Assembly (NCBI RefSeq): GCF_900142475.1
Contig: NZ_FRAY01000003.1
Location: 124,001 to 188,000 of the forward strand
DNA from: Fibrobacter sp. UWH4
GTDB lineage: Bacteria > Fibrobacterota > Fibrobacteria > Fibrobacterales > Fibrobacteraceae
Direction of reading: 5' to 3'
Length of the DNA stretch: 64,000 nucleotides
Shown: positions 18,285 through 26,258 of the stretch, one piece after another
Layout of the letters: each line of letters begins with the position of its first letter
Position numbering within the stretch: position 1 is the stretch's first letter
The notes under the pieces: model-generated
Told to the model about the DNA's origin: nothing
Databases searched by the model: none
Seen by the model: only the letters and a program-made list of their open reading frames with translations
Position numbers and translations under genes: made by a program

Positions 18285-19052
18285 ATGAAACCGTTATTTC
18301 GTAATACTCTTTTCGCTTTGCTTCTTGCAACAGGGTTTTCCTATGCGGTTCCCTGGCTCGGAGTCACTTTCAAGAAGACTTCCTTCGAGAACCATCTTGC
18401 TCTCAACGTAATCGGTGTTCACCCGGAGTCCGGCTGCTTTGCGGCGGGTATGGTGGCTGGTGATTTGATTGTCGGGGTGCAGGGGAGCCCGCTCTCGGAT
18501 ATGTCGCAAATCCAGTCGGCTGTCGCAGGGCACAAGGCGGGGCAGAAAATCAAGATTGAAATTTCGCGCGAGGGCAAGAAGAAAACTCTGACGGTTGCCC
18601 TGACCGAACGCCCCGACGATATCAGCAACTTGACGGGATCCGCCATCGGCAGCAAGATCGCCAAGTTCGGCGAAAACTTTTACAAGAATGGTGAAAAACG
18701 CAAGGAAAAGCCGAAAGCGACATTGCTCGATTTCTGGGCGACCTGGTGCGGCCTTTGCCGCAAGACGCTCCCGGTGCTTGCGAACATTTACAATAAGTAC
18801 AGTTCCAAGGGGCTCGAGGTTATTGGAATCGCCGACGAGTCCGTGGATGTCCTGAACGATTTCTACGCACACCAGCACGCATCTCCGTATCCGCTCTATC
18901 GCGATGCTAAAAAAGAAATGTGGATGCGCTATGGCATCCACGCTGTTCCGACACTGATGCTGTTGGATAAGGATGGCTACATCAAACGCGTCTGGAGCGG
19001 TGCCCCCAGCGAGTACATGATAGAGCAAATCCTGAAGGACGTAATCGAGTAG
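18285..19052 (+). CDS. Exported PDZ-thioredoxin fusion protein
   Basis: A 255-residue protein with a Sec signal peptide ('NTLFALLLATGFSYA'). A PDZ domain covers about residues 22-110 ('GVHPESGCFAAGMVAGDLIV', 'SDMSQIQSAVAGHKAGQKI') and a TlpA/ResA-type thioredoxin domain about 138-255, with the active site 'WCGLC' near residues 154-158 and the cis-Pro loop 'HAVPTLML'. It is probably a periplasmic thiol-disulfide reductase whose PDZ domain holds a client or protease. The ATG at 18285 is chosen for the signal peptide and lies 11 bases after the DHODH stop. No clear ribosome binding site was seen. PDZ fused N-terminally to TlpA is uncommon. Confidence 0.83.
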   Translation: MKPLFRNTLFALLLATGFSYAVPWLGVTFKKTSFENHLALNVIGVHPESGCFAAGMVAGDLIVGVQGSPLSDMSQIQSAVAGHKAGQKIKIEISREGKKKTLTVALTERPDDISNLTGSAIGSKIAKFGENFYKNGEKRKEKPKATLLDFWATWCGLCRKTLPVLANIYNKYSSKGLEVIGIADESVDVLNDFYAHQHASPYPLYRDAKKEMWMRYGIHAVPTLMLLDKDGYIKRVWSGAPSEYMIEQILKDVIE

Positions 19053-19055
19053 AAG

Positions 19056-19418
19056 CTACTGTACGGCCGCTTTTTTCTGCGAGGCGAAGATATCTTCGTA
19101 TTCTTCCTTGCTGATGCGTGCGTAACCGGTGGTGATACCACCGAATTCGTAGTAGGCGGAGTCGCCCTTGACGCTCATGCAGTAAGGCATGTCGAGCGAG
19201 TTCTTTCCACAAAGCTTGCCGTCTTGGATGGTGGCGCTCAGGTCGCCGTTCACGTTGCGGATGGTGTAGTCCTGGTTGTTGTCGGTCAGGACTTCAAAAA
19301 TCATATTGGCTTCGCCTTTCCAACAACCGGTATAGTTGGCACTATTGTTGCCGCAGCCGAAAAGGAACATCGAGGAAATAAGTGTTGCGGAAATAAGAAT
19401 TGCTTTCTTCATGTCCAT
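19056..19418 (-). CDS. Small lipoprotein, unknown function
   Basis: A 120-residue protein with a lipoprotein signal ('ILISATLISSMFLFGCGNN'). The mature part has two further Cys pairs ('GCWKGE', 'KLCGKNSLDMPYC') and reads as a small beta sandwich ('YTIRNVNGDLSATIQDGKLC'). The start may be either ATG at 19418 or 19412 (MDMK). It is convergent with the PDZ-thioredoxin gene, the two stops being only 3 bases apart. I do not recognise a family. Confidence 0.72.
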   Translation of the reverse strand: MDMKKAILISATLISSMFLFGCGNNSANYTGCWKGEANMIFEVLTDNNQDYTIRNVNGDLSATIQDGKLCGKNSLDMPYCMSVKGDSAYYEFGGITTGYARISKEEYEDIFASQKKAAVQ

Positions 19419-19444
19419 AAAATAGTATTTTTGAATGCGAGAAA

Positions 19445-19978
19445 ATGCAATTTTTTGTTAAACATTTGTATTTGTTGGCCCCGATTCTTGCCCTGTCCGC
19501 TCTTTTCGGTGTTTACAAGTTAATTCAGGCGAATAGCCGCCCGATTCCGAAGTACGAGCCGCAGCAGTTTGTGGAAACCTGGTCTGCTGAAGAATATATG
19601 CGCCATTTGAACCTTAAGCCCTTTAACCAGCGTGAGGTCCATCGGTTGCTCCTCAAGCGAACCCGCCAGAAAGAAGGCGTTTATCTGGAAAGCCTGCTTC
19701 CAGCCATGGATACGGCGGGTATCGAGGTTGTCCATTGCTTCCATAAGGTAATGGGCGATGACTATGTTCCCGTGATTACGAGTGGTAACGACTATCCGTA
19801 CCATAAGCCGAATTCGAAGCATTACAAGAACGCGGCGATGGATTTCCGCATCAACGACGTTCCTGTGACGAAGCGTCGCGAAATTGTCGAGATGATTCAG
19901 GATCGATTGGGCGAACGCTTCAGGGTGCTTTGGGAAAAGGGCGAGATGGAGCACCTTCATGTCGAAATGAACGACTGA
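19445..19978 (+). CDS. M15-like peptidase domain protein, membrane-anchored
   Basis: A 177-residue protein with an N-terminal signal anchor ('LYLLAPILALSALFGVYKL'). The C-terminal half shows 'ITSGNDYPYHKPNSKHYK' then 'NAAMDFRI' and a final 'MEHLHVEMND', which fit the zinc ligands His, Asp and His of VanY/M15-type D-Ala-D-Ala carboxypeptidases ('SxHxxGxAxD ... HxH'). A peptidoglycan stem-peptide hydrolase in the periplasm is the likely role. The canonical Gly of the first motif is replaced (HYKNAAMD). It is divergent from the small lipoprotein gene, with 26 bases between the starts. Confidence 0.72.
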   Translation: MQFFVKHLYLLAPILALSALFGVYKLIQANSRPIPKYEPQQFVETWSAEEYMRHLNLKPFNQREVHRLLLKRTRQKEGVYLESLLPAMDTAGIEVVHCFHKVMGDDYVPVITSGNDYPYHKPNSKHYKNAAMDFRINDVPVTKRREIVEMIQDRLGERFRVLWEKGEMEHLHVEMND

Positions 19979-20105
19979 TTTGTCTTTGGGGAATACTAAA
20001 AATCTTGTATTATACGGTTTGTATAATTTAATGAAAAATGTTTTTAAATAAAGTACAAAATTTGTGATTTTGCATTAAAATTCTAAATTATGTATAATTT
20101 GCGTG

Positions 20106-20134
20106 TTGACTAGGTGACTCAAATTAGATATATT
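20106..20134 (+). promoter_or_regulatory. Sigma70-like promoter giving a leaderless mRNA
   Basis: TTGACT (20106-20111), a spacer of exactly 17 bases and TATATT (20129-20134). Seven bases (CCTTAGT) separate the -10 from the ATG at 20142, so transcription should begin at or next to the start codon. No Shine-Dalgarno sequence is present. Confidence 0.7.
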
Positions 20135-20141
20135 CCTTAGT

Positions 20142-20975
20142 ATGAAATCGGTGTTTGAATACAAGGACTATCACCTCTTTATGCAGGATTACTACGACGA
20201 ACGCAAGCGTCTGGGTGCGTTTTCGTGGCGCGAGTTCTGCAAAAGTGCCGGATTTACTTCGCCGAATTTCCTGAAGCTTGTGTGCATGGGCCAGAGCAAG
20301 CTCAGCAAAGTCAAGGTGGGTGATGTCGCGAAGGCGATGGGCCTTGCGGGCGATGACGCGGATTACTTCCGCGAAATGGTTACGTTCTGCAATGCCGAAA
20401 AGGATGATGCCAAGAAGGCGGCCCTTCTCGAAATGCAGAGGATTGCGTTGGAACACAAGGTGCGTGTGGTTGATAGCGATGCGTTCCAGTATTATGAATC
20501 CTGGAAGTACCCAGTGCTTCGTGAACTCGCCCCGATGATGCCGGGGGCCTCTCCCCGCGATTTGGCCGATGCGTGCAAGGAACATGTGTCTGCCGAGGAA
20601 GTGCGCGACGTGTTGAATTTCTTGGTGAAGGCAGGTTTCCTGAAAAAGGATGGCGAAAAGGTCTATTCGCAGACGGAACAGACGGTCATTGGTTCGAAAG
20701 AGGCTTTGCCCATAGCAATACGGGCCATGCACAAAGAGATGGCGAACATGGCGGCGCGTGCCGTAGATCGCTATTCCGCAAACGAGCGCCATTTTACAGG
20801 CGTCACGCTCAGCGTAAATCAAGTGGCGAGCGAACGGATTGCCAAAGAACTGGACGCCTGCTGCAGAAAGGTACTTGCGATTGCGAACGAATACAACGAC
20901 CAAGATCAGGTTTGTAGAATCAATTTCCAGTTTTTCCCTGTCACCGAAAAAATCAAAGAGGTGCATCATGCTTAA
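20142..20975 (+). CDS. TIGR02147-family putative regulator
   Basis: A 277-residue cytosolic protein of the TIGR02147 family, known mostly from Fibrobacter, with no settled function. It opens with 'YKDYHLFMQDYYDERKR'. Residues about 25-70 look like a helix-turn-helix ('SWREFCKSAGFTSPNFLKLV', 'GDVAKAMGL'). Residues about 145-185 look like a winged helix ('AEEVRDVLNFLVKAGFLKKD'). The C-terminus ends 'VCRINFQFFPVTEKIKEVHHA', matching the paralogue at 47494-48336 ('YQMNLQVFPLTDK'). Its stop lies inside the next gene (8-base overlap with the lipoprotein ATG at 20968). It appears leaderless. A role as transcriptional regulator of the downstream lipoprotein is inference. Confidence 0.85.
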   Translation: MKSVFEYKDYHLFMQDYYDERKRLGAFSWREFCKSAGFTSPNFLKLVCMGQSKLSKVKVGDVAKAMGLAGDDADYFREMVTFCNAEKDDAKKAALLEMQRIALEHKVRVVDSDAFQYYESWKYPVLRELAPMMPGASPRDLADACKEHVSAEEVRDVLNFLVKAGFLKKDGEKVYSQTEQTVIGSKEALPIAIRAMHKEMANMAARAVDRYSANERHFTGVTLSVNQVASERIAKELDACCRKVLAIANEYNDQDQVCRINFQFFPVTEKIKEVHHA

Positions 20976-21630
20976 GAAGTTTGCTTTTGTCGTTACGACG
21001 CTTTCGTTTGCCTTTATGGCGGCCTGCACCGACGATCCCGCGAGCGGTTCTTTGGCGGGTGGAACAATCGATCCCAATACGATTGCGGAGGGCAGCAGTT
21101 CGTCTAGTGTACCAGATGAACTCCCGATAGAAATGAGTTCGTCGTTTGTAGATTTAAAGGAAGTCAGCAGCAGTTCGATTGAGGATAAAGACATTTTGCC
21201 GGATCCGATCCCCGAGTCTTCTTCTGCGGAGAGGATTCCGGAACAGTTGGCTAAGGAAATCGTTGCGGAATGTCGTGATGATATGGATAAGAACGAAGAT
21301 GCTAACCAAAACGAGGCTGTAGATGGTCCAGGCGGAAAACTTCCTGTGGTATATCAAATCGATGGTGAAGACGGCTTTGTGACCTATTTGGTAGAAACAG
21401 TTCTTTTGCCGTGTGGCATTGTCCTGGAGAGTATTACGGTGTCTGCCGAAGATGATACTTTATTCGTGAATCTCCGTCAAGCTTCAGATTTTCCGGTTAC
21501 TAACTGCATTTGCAAAACACGAGTTTCGTTCAAAATAGAGAAGGATGACCGCTTCGCTCAGGCAACTCATTTGGTGATGAACGACGATCGTTATCTTGTT
21601 TACAACATCATTTCGGAAAGGCCGGAATAA
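20968..21630 (+). CDS. Lipoprotein with one CxC domain
   Basis: A 220-residue lipoprotein: the signal ends 'LSFAFMAACTDD', followed by a Ser-rich linker ('GSSSSSVPDE', 'EVSSSSIEDK'). The C-terminal part (about residues 90-215) carries a domain with 'AECRDD', a second Cys in 'LLPCGIVLESI', 'EDDTLFVNL' and 'NCICKTRVSFKIE'. The same layout occurs twice in the next gene and once in 46400-47497. The ATG at 20968 has AGAGG 6 bases upstream and lies inside the last codons of the TIGR02147 gene, so translation is coupled. No function is known; it is likely outer-membrane or surface anchored. Confidence 0.8.
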   Translation: MLKKFAFVVTTLSFAFMAACTDDPASGSLAGGTIDPNTIAEGSSSSSVPDELPIEMSSSFVDLKEVSSSSIEDKDILPDPIPESSSAERIPEQLAKEIVAECRDDMDKNEDANQNEAVDGPGGKLPVVYQIDGEDGFVTYLVETVLLPCGIVLESITVSAEDDTLFVNLRQASDFPVTNCICKTRVSFKIEKDDRFAQATHLVMNDDRYLVYNIISERPE

Positions 21631-21641
21631 ATCTAAGGAGG

Positions 21642-22811
21642 ATGAACATGAGAAAACAAAAAGTTTTTACAGGTTTTGCAGCTGCGTCGATCACGCTAGC
21701 GCTCTCGTTCGTACTGCTCGCCTGCGGTGATGATTCATCTTCGACGGCGCCTGAGCCTGTTTCTGGCGGCAACAGTTCCACGGTGGAGGAGTCGTCTTCT
21801 AGCGAACTTCCTCCTGATACCACATGCTGCAAGGTGACGGTTTCTTCGTCCAGCGAGGAACAGAGTCCGTCTTCGGTGTCATCGTCTTCGAGCTTTGATG
21901 TTCCCCTGTCGAGCGAGACTTGTTGTATCGAACTTTCGTCTTCTTCGCAAGGAGAAAAAATCGTACAGCGGATTGATGATATCTTTGGAACATGCCGCGA
22001 TAAAAAGGTGGACCCTATGATGGATGCGGCTTTGCCTCCTATAGCCTATATGGGTTACGAGGACGGAGACGATTCGGCAACGGTCGTTGTCGAGAATGTG
22101 TCGATGAATTGTAGGTCTATCAGCGGAACGACAAGTATCATAAGGAAACCGAATGTCGGAAACCTTCACCTCTCGGCATCTGGTGATACTCTTTATATGA
22201 TACAATATTCGCTTGATACCGTCAGTGCAGAACCGGATTGCATTTGCGATTCCCGACTGATTTTTAAGGTGAAGGCGGACCCTGCATTTATCAATGCCAA
22301 GCTGTTAGTTGCCGTTATCGATGGAGATTATGGCAACAGAATGGAAATTATTAAGGCGTTTCCACCTGATGAACAGGAACCGCGGGATTCTATTCCTGCC
22401 GCGCAGGATAGTGTTCCCGAATCGACCCCGACGGATTTGGAATTGAAGGGGTTTGAAAGAGGTAAATGCATGAATGATGATCTTGCTGCTAAGCCCGTTG
22501 CAAAGTCTGCCGCTACCGGTCTCCCCGAAGCAAAGCAGATTACTTATTTGAACGGCAAAACTGTTCTGACTTTGGAAAATGTGATAGACTATTGCGGAAT
22601 AGAAGCGAAGGTTTCTCAGAAGATGGTTGGCGATACGCTAATGCTTGACTATTACGATGAAACCAGTGTAACCAAGTGCATTTGCAACTTTGATAAAATC
22701 GAATTCCTGATTGAACCGGAAAATGCGGCTGCCCGATATGTCAAGTTCAAGGATGTTCTGTACTGGGTCAATGTGATTATGTACGAAGTTGACCCTAATT
22801 GGAAAGGGTAA
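21642..22811 (+). CDS. Lipoprotein with two CxC domains
   Basis: A 389-residue lipoprotein with signal 'LALSFVLLACGDD' and a long Ser/Cys linker ('ELPPDTTCCKVTVSSSS', 'SSETCCIELSSSS'). Two copies of the CxC domain follow. The first spans about residues 108-245 ('FGTCRDK', 'NVSMNCRSIS', 'SGDTLYMIQ', 'DCICDSRLIFKVK'). The second spans about 265-389 ('RGKCMND', 'VIDYCGIEAK', 'VGDTLMLDYYD', 'KCICNFDKIEFLIE'). AGGAG lies just before the start, which may be the ATG at 21642 or 21648. It follows the previous lipoprotein by 11 bases, in one operon with the TIGR02147 gene. Function unknown. Confidence 0.82.
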   Translation: MNMRKQKVFTGFAAASITLALSFVLLACGDDSSSTAPEPVSGGNSSTVEESSSSELPPDTTCCKVTVSSSSEEQSPSSVSSSSSFDVPLSSETCCIELSSSSQGEKIVQRIDDIFGTCRDKKVDPMMDAALPPIAYMGYEDGDDSATVVVENVSMNCRSISGTTSIIRKPNVGNLHLSASGDTLYMIQYSLDTVSAEPDCICDSRLIFKVKADPAFINAKLLVAVIDGDYGNRMEIIKAFPPDEQEPRDSIPAAQDSVPESTPTDLELKGFERGKCMNDDLAAKPVAKSAATGLPEAKQITYLNGKTVLTLENVIDYCGIEAKVSQKMVGDTLMLDYYDETSVTKCICNFDKIEFLIEPENAAARYVKFKDVLYWVNVIMYEVDPNWKG

Positions 22812-22831
22812 TTACTCCTTGTTACTCACGA

Positions 22832-22884
22832 AAAACAGGCGCCCCAAGGTCCCTGAGCTTGTCGAAGGGTGGAGCGCCTGTTTT
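22832..22884 (+). terminator. Terminator hairpin carrying a dispersed repeat in its loop
   Basis: Arms AAAACAGGCGC (22832-22842) and GCGCCTGTTTT (22874-22884) form an 11-bp stem for the lipoprotein operon. The 31-base loop is almost wholly the dispersed repeat GGTCCCTGAGCTTGTCGAAG-GG (22848-22869), which recurs with one change inside the coding sequence at 43650-43671. Confidence 0.8.
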
Positions 22885-22929
22885 GCTATATCCTGAAAAA
22901 CGGAGCTTATTAGTATTGCGAAAAATGAA

Positions 22930-23106
22930 AGAGGTGAGTCGTTGAGCGAACATTCGTTGGCCGAAGGCCAAGGCCATGTGAGCGAGATGTGCTCACCTCT
23001 GAAGCTGTAGCATGTCCGTGAGCAACAAACGCCCGGTGTTAACCGGGCGTGGTTGCGAGAGCGAGGCGATATCACATTTTTAATCTGCGATAGAGCCGAG
23101 CGGTCT
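22930..23106. repeat. Cluster of palindromes and a 51-bp dispersed repeat
   Basis: AGAGGTGAG (22930-22938) pairs with CTCACCTCT (22992-23000) around an inner TTGGCC-GAA-GGCCAA hairpin. A second hairpin, ACGCCCGGT-GTTA-ACCGGGCGT (23029-23050), can terminate the GH116 gene on the minus strand. A 51-bp element at 23056-23106, beginning CGAGAGCGAG and ending GAGCGGTCT, matches 28661-28711 inside nuoN at about 40 of 51 positions. This fills the 297-base gap between genes. Confidence 0.75.
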
Positions 23107-23108
23107 CA

Positions 23109-26100
23109 TTAATAAAGCAGAGCGAACACCATGCCGGGGCGGAAGTACTTGCCGGCGGTGTACTTGAGGGCCGTGCTGTGGAGCAGCATGAACAGCGCGC
23201 TTGCTTCAACCTTGTTGGCCTTCGCGATGCTACCGAATGCCTTGGTAAAGGCGGGCAGGTTGCGCGGGAGCTTCGGGCTGATGCGGGAGTCTGCAAGCAG
23301 GGCGCCCTTCTTCAGGAGTTCCTTGTGCATCTTGTCGGCGGCGGTAGCGCTGAGGCCGAAGGCCTTCACGAGCGCTTCCGGGTGCAGGCGGCAGGAACCG
23401 TTGAATCCTTCCGGTGCGGCGAACGGGATGCGTGCTTCTTCGTAGAGGTTGCGGATCATGGAATCGCCCATGTCGGCAGCTTGCTTTTCCAATCCGTGGT
23501 GCATCATGGCGCACATGATGCTGTACTGGATGCCGATCCACACGTCGTGAGCCTGGAAGTTGAATTCATCGAGCGGGCTGCCGTCCTTGCGAACGAGGTT
23601 TGCGGCGCCGATGAGCGGGCTGTTGGCCTTGTAGTTCGTGTTGAAAATGCGCAACAGGTTGGCCTTGGCCTTCTTCTCGTCGCTGATGGGCTTGAGGCCG
23701 AGCAGACGGAGGTAAGTGTCGGCGAGCATCGTGTCGGCGAATACGTCGTCGCAGTCGTTGGCAATCTTTGCGTTCCAGCTGGCGGTGAAAGCTTCCTTGC
23801 ACTGGGCAGTGAGCCATGCCTTCTTGAGGCCGCGGAGTTCGTTCTTCGAAAGTTCCACGTCGCTCGGGATTTCGCCGGAGTTCAGCCATTCGTTGATGGT
23901 CTTGAGGGCGGCCTTCACGTTGTTGCTGTCGATGACGAGCGTTTCCTTGATAGCGTCGGCCAGCTGCGGGAGCTTGTCAGCCACAATGTCCTTCGCTTCC
24001 ATCGGAGTCACGAAGAAGTGGTAGTAGCCTTCGGCTTCGTCCCACAATGCTTCATCGAATTCCTTATTGGCGGCGTCGGCCTTGGCGTTCCAGGTGTCGG
24101 CCTGAGCCTTGTCGCCGAGGATTTCGGCAATCTTGGCCGCAGCGCGGAGGCCTGCAATCCAGAGGCTACCGCAGTACACGGAAATGCCGTGGCTGGAGAG
24201 GTTGTCGAACGTGTCGTCGGTACCGTGGGTGAGCGGGAAGTTTTCGCCTTCGTTCACCATCTTTTCGAGGTACTGCATGGCGGCATAGACTGCTTCCTTG
24301 CAATCCTGCAAGTTCTGCTTGTCCTGCGTCTTCACGTAGTGGCGCAGCACCATCAGCACATACTTCGGGGCCAAATCCTTCCATTCCTTCACGTTGTGCC
24401 AGTCGTAGGCATCGGGTTCAGCGTCAAAGGGGCTTCCGAGGTCGTGAATCACGGCGCCACGGACGGCGCGGGGGCCTTCCAGTTTCGGGTCCGGGAGGTC
24501 GGCGAACGGGTGGTTCACATATTCGTGGTGGCGGCGACGGTTGTCGTTCACGGCGAGAATCGCATCACCGAAGCGCTTCATCACCACACCGTCGAGGCGC
24601 GGCATTAGAGCCATCAGGCTGAAGCTGCCGTAGAAGTAAACGTCCAGAGAGTTGAAAAACGGATAGTCGGCGCATTCGCGGACGAGGAAACGGTCGTCCT
24701 TGTCCCACACGGTGGCTTCGGCGAGGAAGCTGAGCGTGTTGAGGGCGAGGCTCTTGAATTCGTCCTGCTTGGCGGCAGTCTTGTAGAGCTTGGCGACGGC
24801 CTTCTTCGGCACGAGCGCTTCGAATGCCTTGAGGCGAGCGTCAAAGTTCTTGTCGGCGGCGAGGGCTTCTTCGAGGATAGCGCCCACGCGGCCATAAGCT
24901 TCGGGGAAGAAGGCTGTGTACTTCTTGGCAGAAGTAAGCTTGTTCAGCTTGATTTCGGGGAAGTCGAGCACCAGGTTGAACTGGAAAGAAACCTTCTGCT
25001 TCGGCTTGAGAACCGCAGTAACGGCGACGGCACCGGCCATCGTCTCGCGGCCGCTGTAAACGTTCTTGACCCAGGCTTCGCAAACGCGACCGCTGCGGAG
25101 AGCGCCCTTCAAAACAGAGGCGGCGTCATCCTGGTAGAACATCGGCTTCACGGAAACGTTCAGGTTATCCTTCTTGTTCCAGGCGACGGACACGCCCATG
25201 CAGCCGTTGAAGTCGCTTTCGGCGAGCGGCTTTTCGTTGTAGAATTCGAGACCGCGGACTTCGCGGCCGTCCTTGGCCTGCTTGCTGAACTTCACGCCCT
25301 TCGGGAAACGTGCGGACGGGACGAGCACGAAGCTGGAGTCCTGAACGCCCTGGCGGTCCTTCTTGGCCATGTAACCGGCGATGCAGTCCTGCACCTGCAC
25401 AATCGTGACTTCGCGGGTTTCCTTGGTGGTGTTTTCGAGAGTGAACACGGTGGCGTTCACGGGGAGGCTGGAGAGGCGTTCGTCACCCGGGGTCACGTAG
25501 CTGGACTGGGTCTTGGTAATTTGTACGCCTTTGCCTTCGTACTTGGTTTCGCTCACCGGGTAGAGGGCGGCGTACTGCATCTTGGCGGCATCGTAACCGG
25601 CCTGGCCCAGGAATTCAGTGTCGTTTGCCCAGGCGGCGGTGAGGGCGCCCTGGCGCACGGCCTTTTCGCCCACGACACCGTTGAAGAAATCGATGACGGC
25701 GCTGCGGTTGAGTTCGGCACCGACCTTGTTCAGGAGGGCCGCGGTGCGGTCGCTCCATTCGATGTGCCAGCGTTCAAAGTCGGCCAGGTTGTTCTTGAAA
25801 AAGTCCTTCTCGGCGATGGCCTTGTTGAGCTTGGCCTCGGCCTTCTTCTGGTTTGCAAGTTCTGCGGCGCTGAAGAGTGCTTCGCCCTTTGCGTCCACGA
25901 GCGGGTATTTGGCGAGCATCTGCGTAAATCCGGCGAAGTCGACGATTTCGAGGGCGGCCTTCGCGTCGATTACGGATTCGCGGAAGAAGAAGTTGTTGAA
26001 GCGGAGGTCAGCGGGCTTTTCGGTGCGGACCTGCACGCCCGGCATCACGTTCATCACGGGTGTGGTGCCTGCAGGCGTTGCGGTGAATGTGGAGCCGATA

Positions 26101-26246
26101 CCGCCGACAGCAATACCCGTGGTAGAAGGGGTCGTAGAAAGCGGGGTGTACCAGGGCTGGATAAATTCCACGGCGAGGCCCGGGGTCATCAGCTTCTGGA
26201 CGGAACCGGCCTGTTTTGCGCCGGCAAGGTATTCTTTGATGCTCAT
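23109..26246 (-). CDS. GH116 family glycosidase (GBA2/DUF608-like)
   Basis: A protein of about 1045 residues without signal peptide. The N-terminal half is a beta-sandwich ('TTGIAVGGIGSTFTATPAGT') and the C-terminal half an (alpha/alpha)6 barrel. Motifs fit GH116: 'RECADYPFFNSLDVYFYGSF' with a candidate nucleophile Glu near residue 524, and 'THGTDDTFDN' with candidate acid/base Asp near 677-678. That spacing of about 153 matches the pair known from TxGH116. 'SVYCGSLWIAGLRAAAKI' also fits. Family activities include beta-glucosidase, beta-xylosidase and glucosylceramidase; the substrate here is open. The ATG at 26246 has GGAA 7-8 bases upstream; an alternative ATG at 26258 has no site. It is monocistronic and cytosolic, so it probably acts on imported sugars. 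Confidence 0.82.
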   Translation of the reverse strand: MSIKEYLAGAKQAGSVQKLMTPGLAVEFIQPWYTPLSTTPSTTGIAVGGIGSTFTATPAGTTPVMNVMPGVQVRTEKPADLRFNNFFFRESVIDAKAALEIVDFAGFTQMLAKYPLVDAKGEALFSAAELANQKKAEAKLNKAIAEKDFFKNNLADFERWHIEWSDRTAALLNKVGAELNRSAVIDFFNGVVGEKAVRQGALTAAWANDTEFLGQAGYDAAKMQYAALYPVSETKYEGKGVQITKTQSSYVTPGDERLSSLPVNATVFTLENTTKETREVTIVQVQDCIAGYMAKKDRQGVQDSSFVLVPSARFPKGVKFSKQAKDGREVRGLEFYNEKPLAESDFNGCMGVSVAWNKKDNLNVSVKPMFYQDDAASVLKGALRSGRVCEAWVKNVYSGRETMAGAVAVTAVLKPKQKVSFQFNLVLDFPEIKLNKLTSAKKYTAFFPEAYGRVGAILEEALAADKNFDARLKAFEALVPKKAVAKLYKTAAKQDEFKSLALNTLSFLAEATVWDKDDRFLVRECADYPFFNSLDVYFYGSFSLMALMPRLDGVVMKRFGDAILAVNDNRRRHHEYVNHPFADLPDPKLEGPRAVRGAVIHDLGSPFDAEPDAYDWHNVKEWKDLAPKYVLMVLRHYVKTQDKQNLQDCKEAVYAAMQYLEKMVNEGENFPLTHGTDDTFDNLSSHGISVYCGSLWIAGLRAAAKIAEILGDKAQADTWNAKADAANKEFDEALWDEAEGYYHFFVTPMEAKDIVADKLPQLADAIKETLVIDSNNVKAALKTINEWLNSGEIPSDVELSKNELRGLKKAWLTAQCKEAFTASWNAKIANDCDDVFADTMLADTYLRLLGLKPISDEKKAKANLLRIFNTNYKANSPLIGAANLVRKDGSPLDEFNFQAHDVWIGIQYSIMCAMMHHGLEKQAADMGDSMIRNLYEEARIPFAAPEGFNGSCRLHPEALVKAFGLSATAADKMHKELLKKGALLADSRISPKLPRNLPAFTKAFGSIAKANKVEASALFMLLHSTALKYTAGKYFRPGMVFALLY

Positions 26247-26258
26247 AGTTATTTCCAT

